From JBFFXF01 sp041569895 (GTDB lineage: Bacteria; Planctomycetota; UBA8108; JACQVS01), in assembly GCA_041569895.1 (NCBI GenBank), contig JBFFXF010000036.1, positions 1 to 36,526 on the forward strand: a stretch of 36,526 bases of DNA. Reading direction: 5' to 3'. The translations under genes were made by a program, and so were the position numbers. How positions within the stretch are numbered: the stretch's first letter is position 1; the number at the start of each line of letters is the position of its first letter. The notes under the pieces were generated by a model. That model did not search any database and was not told the DNA's origin. It worked only from the letters and a program-made list of their open reading frames with translations. Shown here one piece after another: positions 18,401-25,700 of this stretch.

Positions 18401-20394
18401 AAGGTGTCCAGAGGCTCCTCGTCGGTCCCGCTCATGTTCTCGATGTGGACGCGCGTTCCGTTGAGATACAGGATGAGGCCATCGTCGAGGATGGCGGTGA
18501 ACGCGAGGGACCCGATGGCCGCCGGATCCGCGACGTTGAACTCCTTGCGCAGGAAGACGCTGGTGTAACCCGGGTTCTCGTCCTGCTTGCGCATGTCATC
18601 GAAGGTGGTGCCCTCTGGGCCGATCAGATCATCCTCCCCGAAGCCGAACGGTGACTTGCCGACGGCCCACTGGCTGTCGTTGAAATCGGGATCGCGCCAG
18701 GCTTCCCGGGGGGTCGACGGCTCCGACGTTCCCTTGAAGTAACGCCACTCCTCGCCGACCTCGACGAAGACCTGGCTCGGGACGAAGACGATCTCGCGCT
18801 GGAAGATGCGGATGTCGTCGACCAGCGTGATCCCGCGGTGCGTGAGCCCGATGTGGAACTCCGGCTGCGTCGTCGAGAACGTTCCCGTGTACGCGATCTC
18901 CTGCACCTCGGACTTGTCGGCCGTGTCATCGCTCGCGTCCCAGGCCACGCCGACGTTGTTGTTCTGGAACACGTCGATGAGCTCCATCGACGGCCCGCCG
19001 CCGTCCGCCCACAGCGGCCACTCGCCGCCGTCGTGGTAGCGCACGATGTCCGCGATGTTGCGGTTCTGATCGCGGAGGATGATCTCCTCGCCGTCGTCAC
19101 GAAGGCGGCCGAAGTCGTCCACGGCGTCCGCGTCGTCGGGATTCGGGCCGAGGACGACGCCGTTGGAGAGACCGTAGACGTCACGGATGTGCGCCGGGTT
19201 CCGGGCGATGACCAGATACTGCCCGGGACCGATCTTGGTCCCCTCCGGGAAGTCGAAATTGACCCCGCGGGTGAAACTCCAGCCGGTGAGATCGATCTCC
19301 CTATCGCTGCGATTGAAGATCTCGACGTACTCGCCGTTGAGGTCCTTGTTCCACGGGTGGTACATGACCTCGTTGATGACCACCTCGGTCTCGACCGGCA
19401 GCCTGTTGGCCGCCTCGCGGGTGGGCTCGGCGTGGTCGCTGAAGTCGAGCCCGCCGTCCGGGAAGCGAGCCTCGCTGACGCCGTCCTGGAAGTACTCGAA
19501 GATCCGGGCGTCGATGACGCGTGAAGCGTCGGCGTTGGTGAGCGCGATGAACTGCCTCGGGTCCTCCTCCTCGACGGCGACCGGCGTGAAGTCCAGGCCG
19601 AGCTCGGTCTCGGTGAAGACCTTGAAGCCTCGCGGAGCGAGCACCGTGCCATCGGGGATCTTCGACTTGTCGATGACGTCGCGGTCGTCGGTGAGGTGGA
19701 AGCCCGAGATGTCCACGGGCTCGTCGCTCTTGTTGTAGAGCTCGACCCAGCGGTCTCCGTCCGTGCCGAGGTACGCCTCGTTCAGGGCCACCGGCACGAC
19801 GCCCACGTCCGGCTCGTTCGGTTTGCCCGGCGAGCCGCCGAGCGCGGAGCTCAGCCGCCAGTTCGCCGCGTCCTCGTAATCGAAGTAGATATCGACCAGC
19901 TCGAGTGAGGGGCCCGCCCCGTCGGCCCCCGAGGGCCACATGCCGCGGTCGTTGTAGCGGACGCTCGTCGCCGGAACGCCGCTCGGCTCCGAGAGTTCGA
20001 TCCGCTCACCGCCGTTGGCCAGAGCGCAGCCGCCGCTGCCGGAGTCGTCGCACGCCGCCCAGTTGCCGATGGTGTTCTCGATGCCGTACTTCGCCTTGAC
20101 CGCCTCCTCGTTGGCGCAGATCACCAGGTATCTGCCGCCGTCGAGCCAGGTGCCGTCGGGAAAGGTGAAGTTGATGCCCCGCGAGAAGAACCACCCGGAG
20201 AGGTCGACCGAGTTCGGCTGGCGGTTGACGATCTCGATGTACTCGAGATCCTGCCCGCCTTCCTGCGGGTTGTACATGATCTCGCTGATGACGATGACCC
20301 CGCCGGTCATCGCGTGGGCTGGCGACAATGCACCCAGGATCAACAAACCAACCGCGAAGAAACCCTGGACTCCTAGAGAAGTAAGTGAGCGCAT
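15445..20394 (-). CDS. Secreted lamin-tail / CotH-like / IPT / dockerin protein
   Basis: The protein has 1,649 residues. A signal peptide (FFAVGLLILGALSPAHA) is followed by three lamin-tail domains near 30-170, 200-330 and 345-480 (VISEIMYNP..EYIEIVN, LNEAYLG..RWVELYN, INEVMYHP..EYVEIFN). A jelly-roll with SVFLRKEFNV and DDGLILYLNGTRV lies near 540-720, and a probable carbohydrate-binding-like region near 740-870. A CotH-kinase-like domain lies near 1000-1400, with RTRHTGSPWARAGMGGSYRVY near 1048 and SLFAWDMELTYNN near 1278. An IPT/TIG domain follows near 1500-1580 and two dockerin-like EF-hand halves at the end (RGDADLDTRVNLTDALVVLRYLF, DADDSGALNLSDAIYILNYLF). CotH proteins phosphorylate secreted proteins in spores. 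In this phylum the activity is unproven. The second acid of the usual WDxD is Glu here. GAGAGAGGTC precedes the ATG. Confidence 0.9.
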   Translation of the reverse strand: MRSLTSLGVQGFFAVGLLILGALSPAHAMTGGVIVISEIMYNPQEGGQDLEYIEIVNRQPNSVDLSGWFFSRGINFTFPDGTWLDGGRYLVICANEEAVKAKYGIENTIGNWAACDDSGSGGCALANGGERIELSEPSGVPATSVRYNDRGMWPSGADGAGPSLELVDIYFDYEDAANWRLSSALGGSPGKPNEPDVGVVPVALNEAYLGTDGDRWVELYNKSDEPVDISGFHLTDDRDVIDKSKIPDGTVLAPRGFKVFTETELGLDFTPVAVEEEDPRQFIALTNADASRVIDARIFEYFQDGVSEARFPDGGLDFSDHAEPTREAANRLPVETEVVINEVMYHPWNKDLNGEYVEIFNRSDREIDLTGWSFTRGVNFDFPEGTKIGPGQYLVIARNPAHIRDVYGLSNGVVLGPNPDDADAVDDFGRLRDDGEEIILRDQNRNIADIVRYHDGGEWPLWADGGGPSMELIDVFQNNNVGVAWDASDDTADKSEVQEIAYTGTFSTTQPEFHIGLTHRGITLVDDIRIFQREIVFVPSQVFVEVGEEWRYFKGTSEPSTPREAWRDPDFNDSQWAVGKSPFGFGEDDLIGPEGTTFDDMRKQDENPGYTSVFLRKEFNVADPAAIGSLAFTAILDDGLILYLNGTRVHIENMSGTDEEPLDTFDETARRSREKLDVTVDLTDRKDLLKPGRNVLAAQLHNSTITNSDLLLIPRLMDGEFAPRDSESALSNGDFEEPIVRGLRPGGWLIEGTHSRSGPTTEGAISGTTSLKVVATAKGDNKVNRLEATLPAIGRGEYTVEFKAKWLVGAPNILTHGHNTAGAQFDIAKSSFLGVPLNLGTPGAVNSVTLRQIERAGSANLGPVISEVSHTPVTPTADEDVQLVARVEDPDGIKSVTVHFWREDTRGLPGPDSIAEVAMSGPDSDGFFSATIPGGSLRTRTVFFLTATDTGDRVGRFPLDKPSRTHAMTLDPADAPITDESFLVYRHDTPARPGNPRWHSYRFWMPYRNEIELQRQKLLSNDRYEGTFIFNNDYAYYNARTRHTGSPWARAGMGGSYRVYTPKDQPLHGSQFLKNFNMEDHQRGGSRSVLERLSHYLIRHNGGNIKVPYSFQWLVQWQMNDRINTAREHITAPNRQFIDYWYPEDDDGHMFEVDDRFEINDGGTRQSSIDARWTYPPMRTGDGDDPENYRWFFNTRLNKGFDDYQPLIETAKVLDNRLTRDDEFDETVWEHIDVENMLRVWAIRMNTDDWDTWGTDRGKNCYVYRSTDVGGTWSLFAWDMELTYNNVGAFMPPPINRPYTTINQGKFPEVVRLINRPEIKRMYYGIMKDMLDHQFQSRFLAPFTVRVTQLGMNNTDRMRPGGWIDQRARSLSGVLRSATAPLVDFEILTNDGEPFVSTEPQVRIEGRAPVEVRFVVATVDGEDPGEATNSVTFPGPDPLRWKTDLTLSEGPHTIDFFAFTDSGDIFGIVSIDVAVSTSGVVVQSVDPSQAFVGDLVTITGQGLEAGATVWFGDVQATEVDASGAPTTLVARVPQMPAGTVDLVVRVGEVASIPVSIEIMEPTVDFIRGDADLDTRVNLTDALVVLRYLFQAGEMTCLDAGDADDSGALNLSDAIYILNYLFLAGPTPKEPFPERGADPTDDELGCETGL

Positions 20395-20480
20395 CCGCTG
20401 GACCTCTCTCTACGGAAACAGCAAATGTGGCGAAGACGTCGGCGGGACCCTATCCCCCGCCGGCTCGCCCCCAGCCGAAT

Positions 20481-20509
20481 ACCTTACACGTCGAGCGGGA
20501 ATTTTTCGA
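20481..20509 (-). promoter_or_regulatory. Candidate promoter for CotH-like gene
   Basis: On the minus strand TCGAAA (20509-20504) and TAAGGT (20486-20481) are 17 bases apart, giving a start near 20474 and a leader of about 80 bases. A TTGACA at 20522-20517 lies nearby but has no suitably spaced -10. Confidence 0.4.
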
Positions 20510-20576
20510 GAACTGTGTCAAGAACCTGAACCACCCCGGGAAACCCGCGTTTCGGGCTCTTGCCCCCATGCTCAAA

Positions 20577-20606
20577 CTCGTCCTCGTCCTCGTCCTCGTC
20601 CTCGAG
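20577..20606 (+). repeat. CTCGTC hexanucleotide array
   Basis: Four perfect CTCGTC units and a fifth variant (CTCGAG) are arranged with a 6-base period in non-coding DNA. Confidence 0.85.
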
Positions 20607-20646
20607 CGCCCTCGAACTGCGATCTCCCGCTCTCCGCCCGCTCCCC

Positions 20647-20779
20647 GACCCAGGGTCACCCTCCGCACCCGCTCCCCGACCCAGGGTCAACTATCCACCC
20701 GGAGAAAAGCCAAACATCCCACGGACATCCCGACCCAGGGTCACGACCAGCGGCCCGAGCCCATGACCCTGGGTCGGGA
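20647..20779. repeat. GACCC(A/T)GGGTC repeat cluster with 16-bp hairpin
   Basis: Cores occur at 20647-20657, 20678-20688, 20732-20742 and 20765-20775. The last two, with flanks, form a perfect 16-bp inverted repeat (20728-20743 with 20764-20779) around a 20-base loop. The first two are preceded by CTCCCC and spaced 31 bases apart. Confidence 0.8.
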
Positions 20780-20846
20780 GGGATTGGGAGGGATTCGGTC
20801 TCAAGATGTTTGGGAAACTTCGCTTGTGGATCTGGGCTTTCGGAAA

Positions 20847-20918
20847 GGGACGACCCTGGGACCGGGGAGTCCCCGGACCGGGGAGTCCCGGCTCTCGGAG
20901 CGGGGACGACCCTGGGAC
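20847..20918. repeat. Short direct repeats, 15-16 bases
   Basis: GGGACGACCCTGGGAC occurs at 20847-20862 and 20903-20918. Between them GGACCGGGGAGTCCC is tandemly duplicated (20859-20873 and 20875-20889). The latter is itself close to palindromic. Confidence 0.8.
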
Positions 20919-20966
20919 GGGGCATGGGCGCGCGGTGCGTGGGGCTCGAAGACTGGGGCGGAGTTC

Positions 20967-21002
20967 GGGCACGGGACCGGGCACGGGACCGGGGCCGGGA
21001 AC
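20967..21002 (+). repeat. GGGNNC hexanucleotide array
   Basis: Six units (GGGCAC, GGGACC, GGGCAC, GGGACC, GGGGCC, GGGAAC) lie just beyond the 3' end of the sulfurylase gene. Confidence 0.8.
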
Positions 21003-21028
21003 GGAGGGGGGAGCGACCCGACGACGGT

Positions 21029-22753
21029 CTACTCGTCCGCCGGCGCCCCGATGTACCCCTCCTTCTCGAGGAAGAGAATGATCTTCTGCGCCGCCGCCTC
21101 GGCGCTCAGGGTCGTCGTGTCGATGGTGACCTCGGCATTCTCCGGCGCCTCGTACGGGTCGTCGATTCCCGTGAACTCCTTGATGAGTCCGGCGCGCGCC
21201 TTGGCGTAGAGGCCCTTGCGGTCGCGCTGCTCGCAGATCTCGAGCGGCGTCGACACGTGCACCTCGATGAACCCGCCGTAGTGGCTGATCAGCTCGCGGA
21301 CCTCGCGCCGCGTGTTGCGATACGGCGCGATCGGCGCGCAGATCGCGATGCCGCGGTTCTTGGTGATCTCGCTGGCGACGAAGCCGATGCGGCGGATGTT
21401 GAGGTCGCGGTGCTCCCTCGAGAACCCGAGCTCGCTCGAGAGGTTCTTGCGAACGATGTCCCCGTCGAGCAGCGTCACCGGCCGCGTGCCGATCTCCATC
21501 AGCTTCGGCACCAGGATGTTCGCCACCGTCGACTTGCCCGAGCCCGAGAGCCCCGTGAAGAACACCGTGAAACCCTGCCGCGCGCGCGGCGGGAAACGCC
21601 GGCGCAGCTCCGCGATCACCTCGGGAAAGGAGAACCACTCCGGGATGTCCGCGCCCTCCCGCAGCCGGCGGCGCAGGTCGGTCCCCGACACGGTCAGCAC
21701 CTTGGCGTTCTCGGGCACCTCGCGCCGCGGGAGGTACTTCCCGACGTCCTCGCAGTACACCATCTCCTCGAACGGCACCACCTCGATGCCGATCTCGTCC
21801 GCGTGCTGGCGGCACAGCTCCTGCGCCTCGTACGGGTCGTAAAACGGCTGCCCGTCGCTGTCGTCTCCCGGCCCGGCGTGATCGCGCCCGACGACGAAGT
21901 GCGTGCACCCGTAGTTGCGCCGGATCAGCGCGTGCCAGACGGCCTCGCGCGGGCCGGCCATGCGCATCGCCAGCGGCAGCAGGCTGAGCATGGCGAGTCC
22001 GGGCGGGAAGTGATCGAGGACCACCTGGTAGCAGCGCACACGGGCGAAGTAGTCGACGTCGCCCGGGCTGGTCCGCCCCACCACCGGGTGGATGAGAAGA
22101 TGCGCCTCGGCCCTCTCGGCGGCGCGGCGGCTGAGCTCGACGTGCGCGCGGTGCATCGGGTTGCGCGTCTGGAACGCGACGACGCGCTTCCACCCCAGCT
22201 TCGCGAACTGCGCGCGGAGCTCGAGCGGCGTGAAGCGGATGTGCTGGAAGGTGTGGTGAGGCGGAAGCTCGATCCCCTCGAGCGTACCGCCGACGTACAC
22301 CGGATTCGTCTGGTGCGCCAGAACGAAGACGCCGGGATGCTTCTGATCCGTCGTCCCGAAGACGCGCGCCCCCTCGGCCTCGCGATCGGGGCGCCAGAGG
22401 TCGGAGATGGTCAAGACCGCGAGCACCATTCCCTCGGGGTGGCGCAGCGCCAGCCGATCTCCCGGCGACAGGTGCTCCGCGAGGTCCTCACGAACGTCGA
22501 GCGTGATCGGAATCGGCCAGAGCGCGCCGCCGGCGAGTCGCATGCCGTCGCACACCGACTCGTACTCCTCCTGCCCGAGGTAACCGGCCAGGGGACTGAA
22601 CGCGCCGTTGAGGAGCAGCTCGAGGTCCCAGATCTGGTGATCGTTCAGGTCCCAGGACGGCAGGCGGACCGCCTCCTCCTTGAGCTGCGCGGCCCTGTCG
22701 GCATCGCAGAGCAGCGGGCGAACCCCGGTCGTCGGCTTGCGGTCGTCTGGCAT
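21029..22753 (-). CDS. sat/cysC: Bifunctional sulfate adenylyltransferase / adenylylsulfate kinase
   Basis: The protein has 574 residues. The N-terminal ATP sulfurylase (about 1-385) makes APS from sulfate and ATP and shows VFAT-type substrate region VAFQTRNPMHRAHVEL near residue 195 and VVGRDHAGPGDD near 289. The C-terminal APS kinase (from about 392) converts APS to PAPS, with P-loop FTGLSGSGKST near 400, LLDGDIVRKNLSSELGFS, the DLNIRRIGFVA segment and GLYAKARAGLIKEFTGIDDPYE. Both halves look intact. The start is ATG 22753 (MPDDRK) with GAGGACG upstream; the frame extends further but is not family-like. No reductase or sulfotransferase is adjacent, so PAPS use (assimilation or sulfation) is undetermined. 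Confidence 0.95.
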   Translation of the reverse strand: MPDDRKPTTGVRPLLCDADRAAQLKEEAVRLPSWDLNDHQIWDLELLLNGAFSPLAGYLGQEEYESVCDGMRLAGGALWPIPITLDVREDLAEHLSPGDRLALRHPEGMVLAVLTISDLWRPDREAEGARVFGTTDQKHPGVFVLAHQTNPVYVGGTLEGIELPPHHTFQHIRFTPLELRAQFAKLGWKRVVAFQTRNPMHRAHVELSRRAAERAEAHLLIHPVVGRTSPGDVDYFARVRCYQVVLDHFPPGLAMLSLLPLAMRMAGPREAVWHALIRRNYGCTHFVVGRDHAGPGDDSDGQPFYDPYEAQELCRQHADEIGIEVVPFEEMVYCEDVGKYLPRREVPENAKVLTVSGTDLRRRLREGADIPEWFSFPEVIAELRRRFPPRARQGFTVFFTGLSGSGKSTVANILVPKLMEIGTRPVTLLDGDIVRKNLSSELGFSREHRDLNIRRIGFVASEITKNRGIAICAPIAPYRNTRREVRELISHYGGFIEVHVSTPLEICEQRDRKGLYAKARAGLIKEFTGIDDPYEAPENAEVTIDTTTLSAEAAAQKIILFLEKEGYIGAPADE

Positions 22754-22811
22754 CGGTCGTCCTCGATTGCGTGGCGAACGCGCGCGGCGTGCACGCGCCC
22801 CGAAAGCGCCA

Positions 22812-22820
22812 AGCATAGCA
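22812..22820 (-). promoter_or_regulatory. Weak extended -10 candidate for the sulfurylase gene
   Basis: The minus strand reads TGCTATGCT, an extended -10 form (TGn before TATGCT). No -35 hexamer is found 17 bases upstream, so support is weak. Confidence 0.25.
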
Positions 22821-22873
22821 CGATCATTCGCCACCGTGCGACCCTCCAGGCGCCCGGACACCGTCCCGCGCGC

Positions 22874-22902
22874 TTGTCCGGCCAGCCCCGCGCTGCTACC
22901 AT
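22874..22902 (+). promoter_or_regulatory. Candidate promoter for the hypothetical gene at 22963
   Basis: TTGTCC (22874-22879) and TACCAT (22897-22902) are separated by 17 bases, predicting a leader of about 54 bases. Confidence 0.45.
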
Positions 22903-22962
22903 CTGATGCACGCGGGCAGCACGTGACCGAGTTTCTCCACCCGAGCTCCACGAGGCAGCCGC

Positions 22963-24243
22963 GTGTCCGTCGTCTTCACACTGAGGGGAAATACGCTCGA
23001 AATCGACCAGTGGAACGAGCTTCTCGGCGCCTGGGCCGCGAAGCAAGGTTTCGATCTCTACGACGAGCCCGAGTTCGTGGAGGAGGCGGACGGCGAATTC
23101 GTCGCGCATGTCTGGGGAGCCGGGTCGACCCGCGGCGTGGTCTTCTTCCACCGCCGGGGCGAGGTCGAGATGCGCCTCGGCGCCCTGGCGAGCCGCAAGG
23201 ACTGGGTGATCGGTTTCAACCTGCTGCGCGTCGCGATGCAGTGGGGCGGAGGCACGCTCGAGTCGGACAACGACGTCGACTACACCACCGAGACGCTCAC
23301 GGCGCAGAACGCGCAGCGTGACGCCGTGCGAGACTTCGTGCCCTCGTGCACGATGTTCCGGCAGGGACTCCTCGACACTCCCCACCGCAGGACCCTCATC
23401 CCGCTCGGCGCCTTCTCGATGCCGGTGACACTCGACGACTTCCCCGAGTGCGGGGCGGAGGACGTCCCCCGCGTCGAGCGACAGCTCGCGACTCGCATCC
23501 GGAAGTACGCCGAGGCCTTCCGCAGCAGCGGATTCCAGCTTCGCGACGGGAGCACGCTGTCCACGTGGGCGCTGATCCCGACGATCCTCGGCGAGTGCGA
23601 TCTGCTCTCGATCGACGTCGCCCGCGCCGGCGCGCCGGCAGCCGGCATTCATGTCCCCTTCGCCGCGGTCAGGGAGGTGCTCGGCGACCGGGCCGAGGAT
23701 CTCGGCGACGGCTCCTGGTTCCTGCCCGAGCTCGACCACGAGAGGGACGCGACGCTCATCCGGGCGCTCCAGGACGCCGCCGTCGACCTCGACAGCTTCA
23801 GCCGCGATCGTGACAGCGGCGGCGACGTCGGCGACGACGTCCACGACGATCTGTCCGAAGCCGATCTCGAGCTCGAGAGGGAGCTCGAGGAAATCCTCCG
23901 CGGCGATGGGACGGGCGATGACGACACCAGCAACGACGACACCAGCAACCATGACACCATCGATTACGAACGGCTCAAGGACGACGTCGTCTTCCTGATG
24001 GGCCGTCTCCTCCAGGGCGACCACCCGGACTCCGCGAAGAGCGGTCTGATCCGCCGCGGAGCGCAGCCCGAGTCCGCCGCGAACCTCGTCACGCTCGTCG
24101 GCCTTGCCGCCAACGGCATCCTCAACGAGCACAAGGACACGACCGAGGTGGTGCAGGAGCTCGTCGAGCGCGGCGTGCCGATGTCGATCAGCGTCGCGGT
24201 CCTCAGCGGCATGGCGAAAGCGCTCGAGGACCTCGGGAGATGA
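22963..24243 (+). CDS. Hypothetical protein with acidic repeat linker
   Basis: I do not recognise this 426-residue protein. It starts at GTG (MSVVFTLRG) with GAGG upstream and has no signal peptide or membrane segment. Residues 1-270 look globular (RKDWVIGFNLLRVAMQWGGG, FVPSCTMFRQGLLDTPHRRTLIPLG). A strongly acidic linker near 275-330 carries a DDTSN repeat from 15-base DNA units, followed by a helical tail of about 90 residues (LMGRLLQGDHPDSAKSGLIRR...AANGILNEHKDTTEVVQELVERGVP). The DNA is divergent from the sulfurylase gene and is followed after 53 bases by the K+ channel gene, which has its own promoter. Function is unknown. Confidence 0.75.
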   Translation: MSVVFTLRGNTLEIDQWNELLGAWAAKQGFDLYDEPEFVEEADGEFVAHVWGAGSTRGVVFFHRRGEVEMRLGALASRKDWVIGFNLLRVAMQWGGGTLESDNDVDYTTETLTAQNAQRDAVRDFVPSCTMFRQGLLDTPHRRTLIPLGAFSMPVTLDDFPECGAEDVPRVERQLATRIRKYAEAFRSSGFQLRDGSTLSTWALIPTILGECDLLSIDVARAGAPAAGIHVPFAAVREVLGDRAEDLGDGSWFLPELDHERDATLIRALQDAAVDLDSFSRDRDSGGDVGDDVHDDLSEADLELERELEEILRGDGTGDDDTSNDDTSNHDTIDYERLKDDVVFLMGRLLQGDHPDSAKSGLIRRGAQPESAANLVTLVGLAANGILNEHKDTTEVVQELVERGVPMSISVAVLSGMAKALEDLGR

Positions 24244-24260
24244 CGCCGCGCCCGGGGCGC

Positions 24261-24289
24261 TTGGACGTCTCTCCCGGATAACGTACACT
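24261..24289 (+). promoter_or_regulatory. Candidate promoter giving a leaderless K+ channel mRNA
   Basis: TTGGAC (24261-24266) and TACACT (24284-24289) have a 17-base spacer. A start six to eight bases downstream falls on or beside the ATG at 24297, and no Shine-Dalgarno is seen. Confidence 0.5.
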
Positions 24290-24296
24290 CTGGCCC

Positions 24297-25145
24297 ATGA
24301 GCCAGACAGAACCCCCCGCATCCACCGTGTCCTCGTGGCGGCACAGGCTCCACGAGGTCATCTTCGAGGCGGACACTCCCGCCGGCAAGACCTTCGACGT
24401 CTTCCTGCTCCTCGCCATCTTCGCGAGCGTCGTCACCGTCAGCCTCGAGACCGTGGAGGAGCTCGAAAACCACAAGCCGCTCTTCCTGAGGATCGAGTGG
24501 TGCCTGACGATTCTCTTCACGATCGAGTACGGCATGCGACTCCTCTGCGTCCGCCGTCCCGTTCGGTACGCCACCAGCTTCTTCGGCGTCGTCGACCTCC
24601 TCGCCATCCTTCCGACCTACCTGAGCCTCCTGTTCACCGGCGCCCAGTCCCTCGCGGTGATCCGCGCGTTGCGATTCCTGCGCGCGTTTCGGATCTTTAA
24701 GCTCGCCCGCATGCTGCGTGAGGCCTCGGAGCTCCGCAAGGCGATCTGGGACTCGCGCGGCAAGATCGTGGTCTTTCTGACGACCGTGGTCACGGTGGTG
24801 ACCATCGCCGGTCCCGCGATGTACCTCGTCGAGAGCCCGGAATGGAATCCCGGACGCGAGGTTCAGAGCCAGTTCACGTCGATCCCGCAGGCGATGTACT
24901 GGGCGATCGTCACCATGACGACGGTCGGATACGGCGACGTCGTGCCGCAGACGGCTCTCGGCAAGCTGCTCTCCGCGGCGCTGATCATGGTCGGGTACTC
25001 GCTGATCATTGTGCCGACGGGATTCGTGTCGGCCGAGCTCGTGGGGCTGAAGAGAGCGGTCTCGACGCAGGCTTGCCCGCACTGCATGTCCGAGGGCCAC
25101 GACCTCGACGCCAAGTACTGCAAGCGCTGCGGGAACAAGCTCTGA
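24297..25145 (+). CDS. Voltage-gated K+ channel with C-terminal zinc ribbon
   Basis: This 282-residue inner-membrane protein follows the six-helix Kv plan. S1 is FDVFLLLAIFASVVTVSL, S2 lies around RIEWCLTILFTIEYGMRLL, S3 around VVDLLAILPTYLSLL, and S4 has repeated Arg (LAVIRALRFLRAFRIFKLARML). S5 follows, then a pore helix and the K+ filter TVGYGD near residue 208, and S6. The C-terminus is a Cys4 zinc ribbon, CPHC-x11-CKRC, ending the protein. The channel conducts K+ in a voltage-dependent way by family. The ribbon may sense redox or metal or help assembly, which is inference. It converges on the HPt gene, 34 bases away. Confidence 0.92.
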   Translation: MSQTEPPASTVSSWRHRLHEVIFEADTPAGKTFDVFLLLAIFASVVTVSLETVEELENHKPLFLRIEWCLTILFTIEYGMRLLCVRRPVRYATSFFGVVDLLAILPTYLSLLFTGAQSLAVIRALRFLRAFRIFKLARMLREASELRKAIWDSRGKIVVFLTTVVTVVTIAGPAMYLVESPEWNPGREVQSQFTSIPQAMYWAIVTMTTVGYGDVVPQTALGKLLSAALIMVGYSLIIVPTGFVSAELVGLKRAVSTQACPHCMSEGHDLDAKYCKRCGNKL

Positions 25146-25179
25146 GCCGGCCGGGGCGATCGCTCAGGCCCCGCAGAGC

Positions 25180-25530
25180 TCACGCGCGCTGGATCTGCGC
25201 CGCGAGCGACTCGCGCACGCGGGCGAACTCATCACGGGCCTTGGTGGCCAGGTCCGCGGCGCCGTCGAGCGTACCCGCGCCACCGAGCGATTCGAGCTCG
25301 CGGGCGTAGTCCGAGAGCTGGAAGGCGCCCATGTTGGCGCTGCTCGACTTGAGCGCGTGCGCGATGCGGTTGATCTCCGCGGCGTCGCCGTTCTGGGCCG
25401 CGCTGCCGATGCCGTCGACCAGCTTCTGGCCGTCCTCGATGAAGCTCTCGACCAGCTCGTCGAACTCCTCCTCCATCAGCTCGCGGAGGCTCTCGATCGT
25501 CGCCTCGTCGACGGGACCTTTCTGGCTCAT
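25180..25530 (-). CDS. HPt (histidine phosphotransfer) domain protein
   Basis: This 116-residue helical protein carries the HPt motif INRIAHALKSSSANMGAFQLSDYARELE, with the phosphorylated His near residue 57. It would relay phosphate between response-regulator receiver domains. The start is the ATG at 25530 (MSQKGPVDE) with GGAAAGG upstream; the frame extends about 66 codons further but is low-complexity and not family-like. The HPt stands alone with no histidine kinase or receiver gene in the window, so it probably serves a distant phosphorelay. Position and orientation beside the K+ channel do not imply linkage. Confidence 0.88.
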   Translation of the reverse strand: MSQKGPVDEATIESLRELMEEEFDELVESFIEDGQKLVDGIGSAAQNGDAAEINRIAHALKSSSANMGAFQLSDYARELESLGGAGTLDGAADLATKARDEFARVRESLAAQIQRA

Positions 25531-25700
25531 GCGTGATCCTTTCCCGCTCGGCTCCCCCGAACGGCCACACGTCGTCGCCCGCACACGCCCGCTGCGTTCG
25601 CCTCTGTCCGATGTCTTGCTATCGACGCCGGCCGTGGAGCCCCTTGAACGCTTTCCCCCGCCCCACGCCACCTCGCCCGCGCCTGCTCGGCATCGAGCAA

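Larger units (their letters stand above)
20395..21028. other. 634-base repeat-dense intergenic region
   Basis: The region lies between two minus-strand genes and is the leader side of the CotH-like gene. In order it holds a promoter candidate (20481-20509, minus), a CTCGTC array, four GACCC(A/T)GGGTC cores including a 16-bp stem, paired 16-base repeats, and a GGGNNC array. Frames through it are open only because of GC bias. I see no gene. Confidence 0.75.

Noticed and set aside
16396..18654. A 752-codon plus-strand open frame
   Set aside because: It is antisense to the lamin-tail/CotH protein, which has recognisable domains throughout.
20517..20522. TTGACA on the minus strand as -35 of the CotH-like gene
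   Set aside because: No -10-like hexamer lies 16-18 bases downstream. The TCGAAA/TAAGGT pair fits better.
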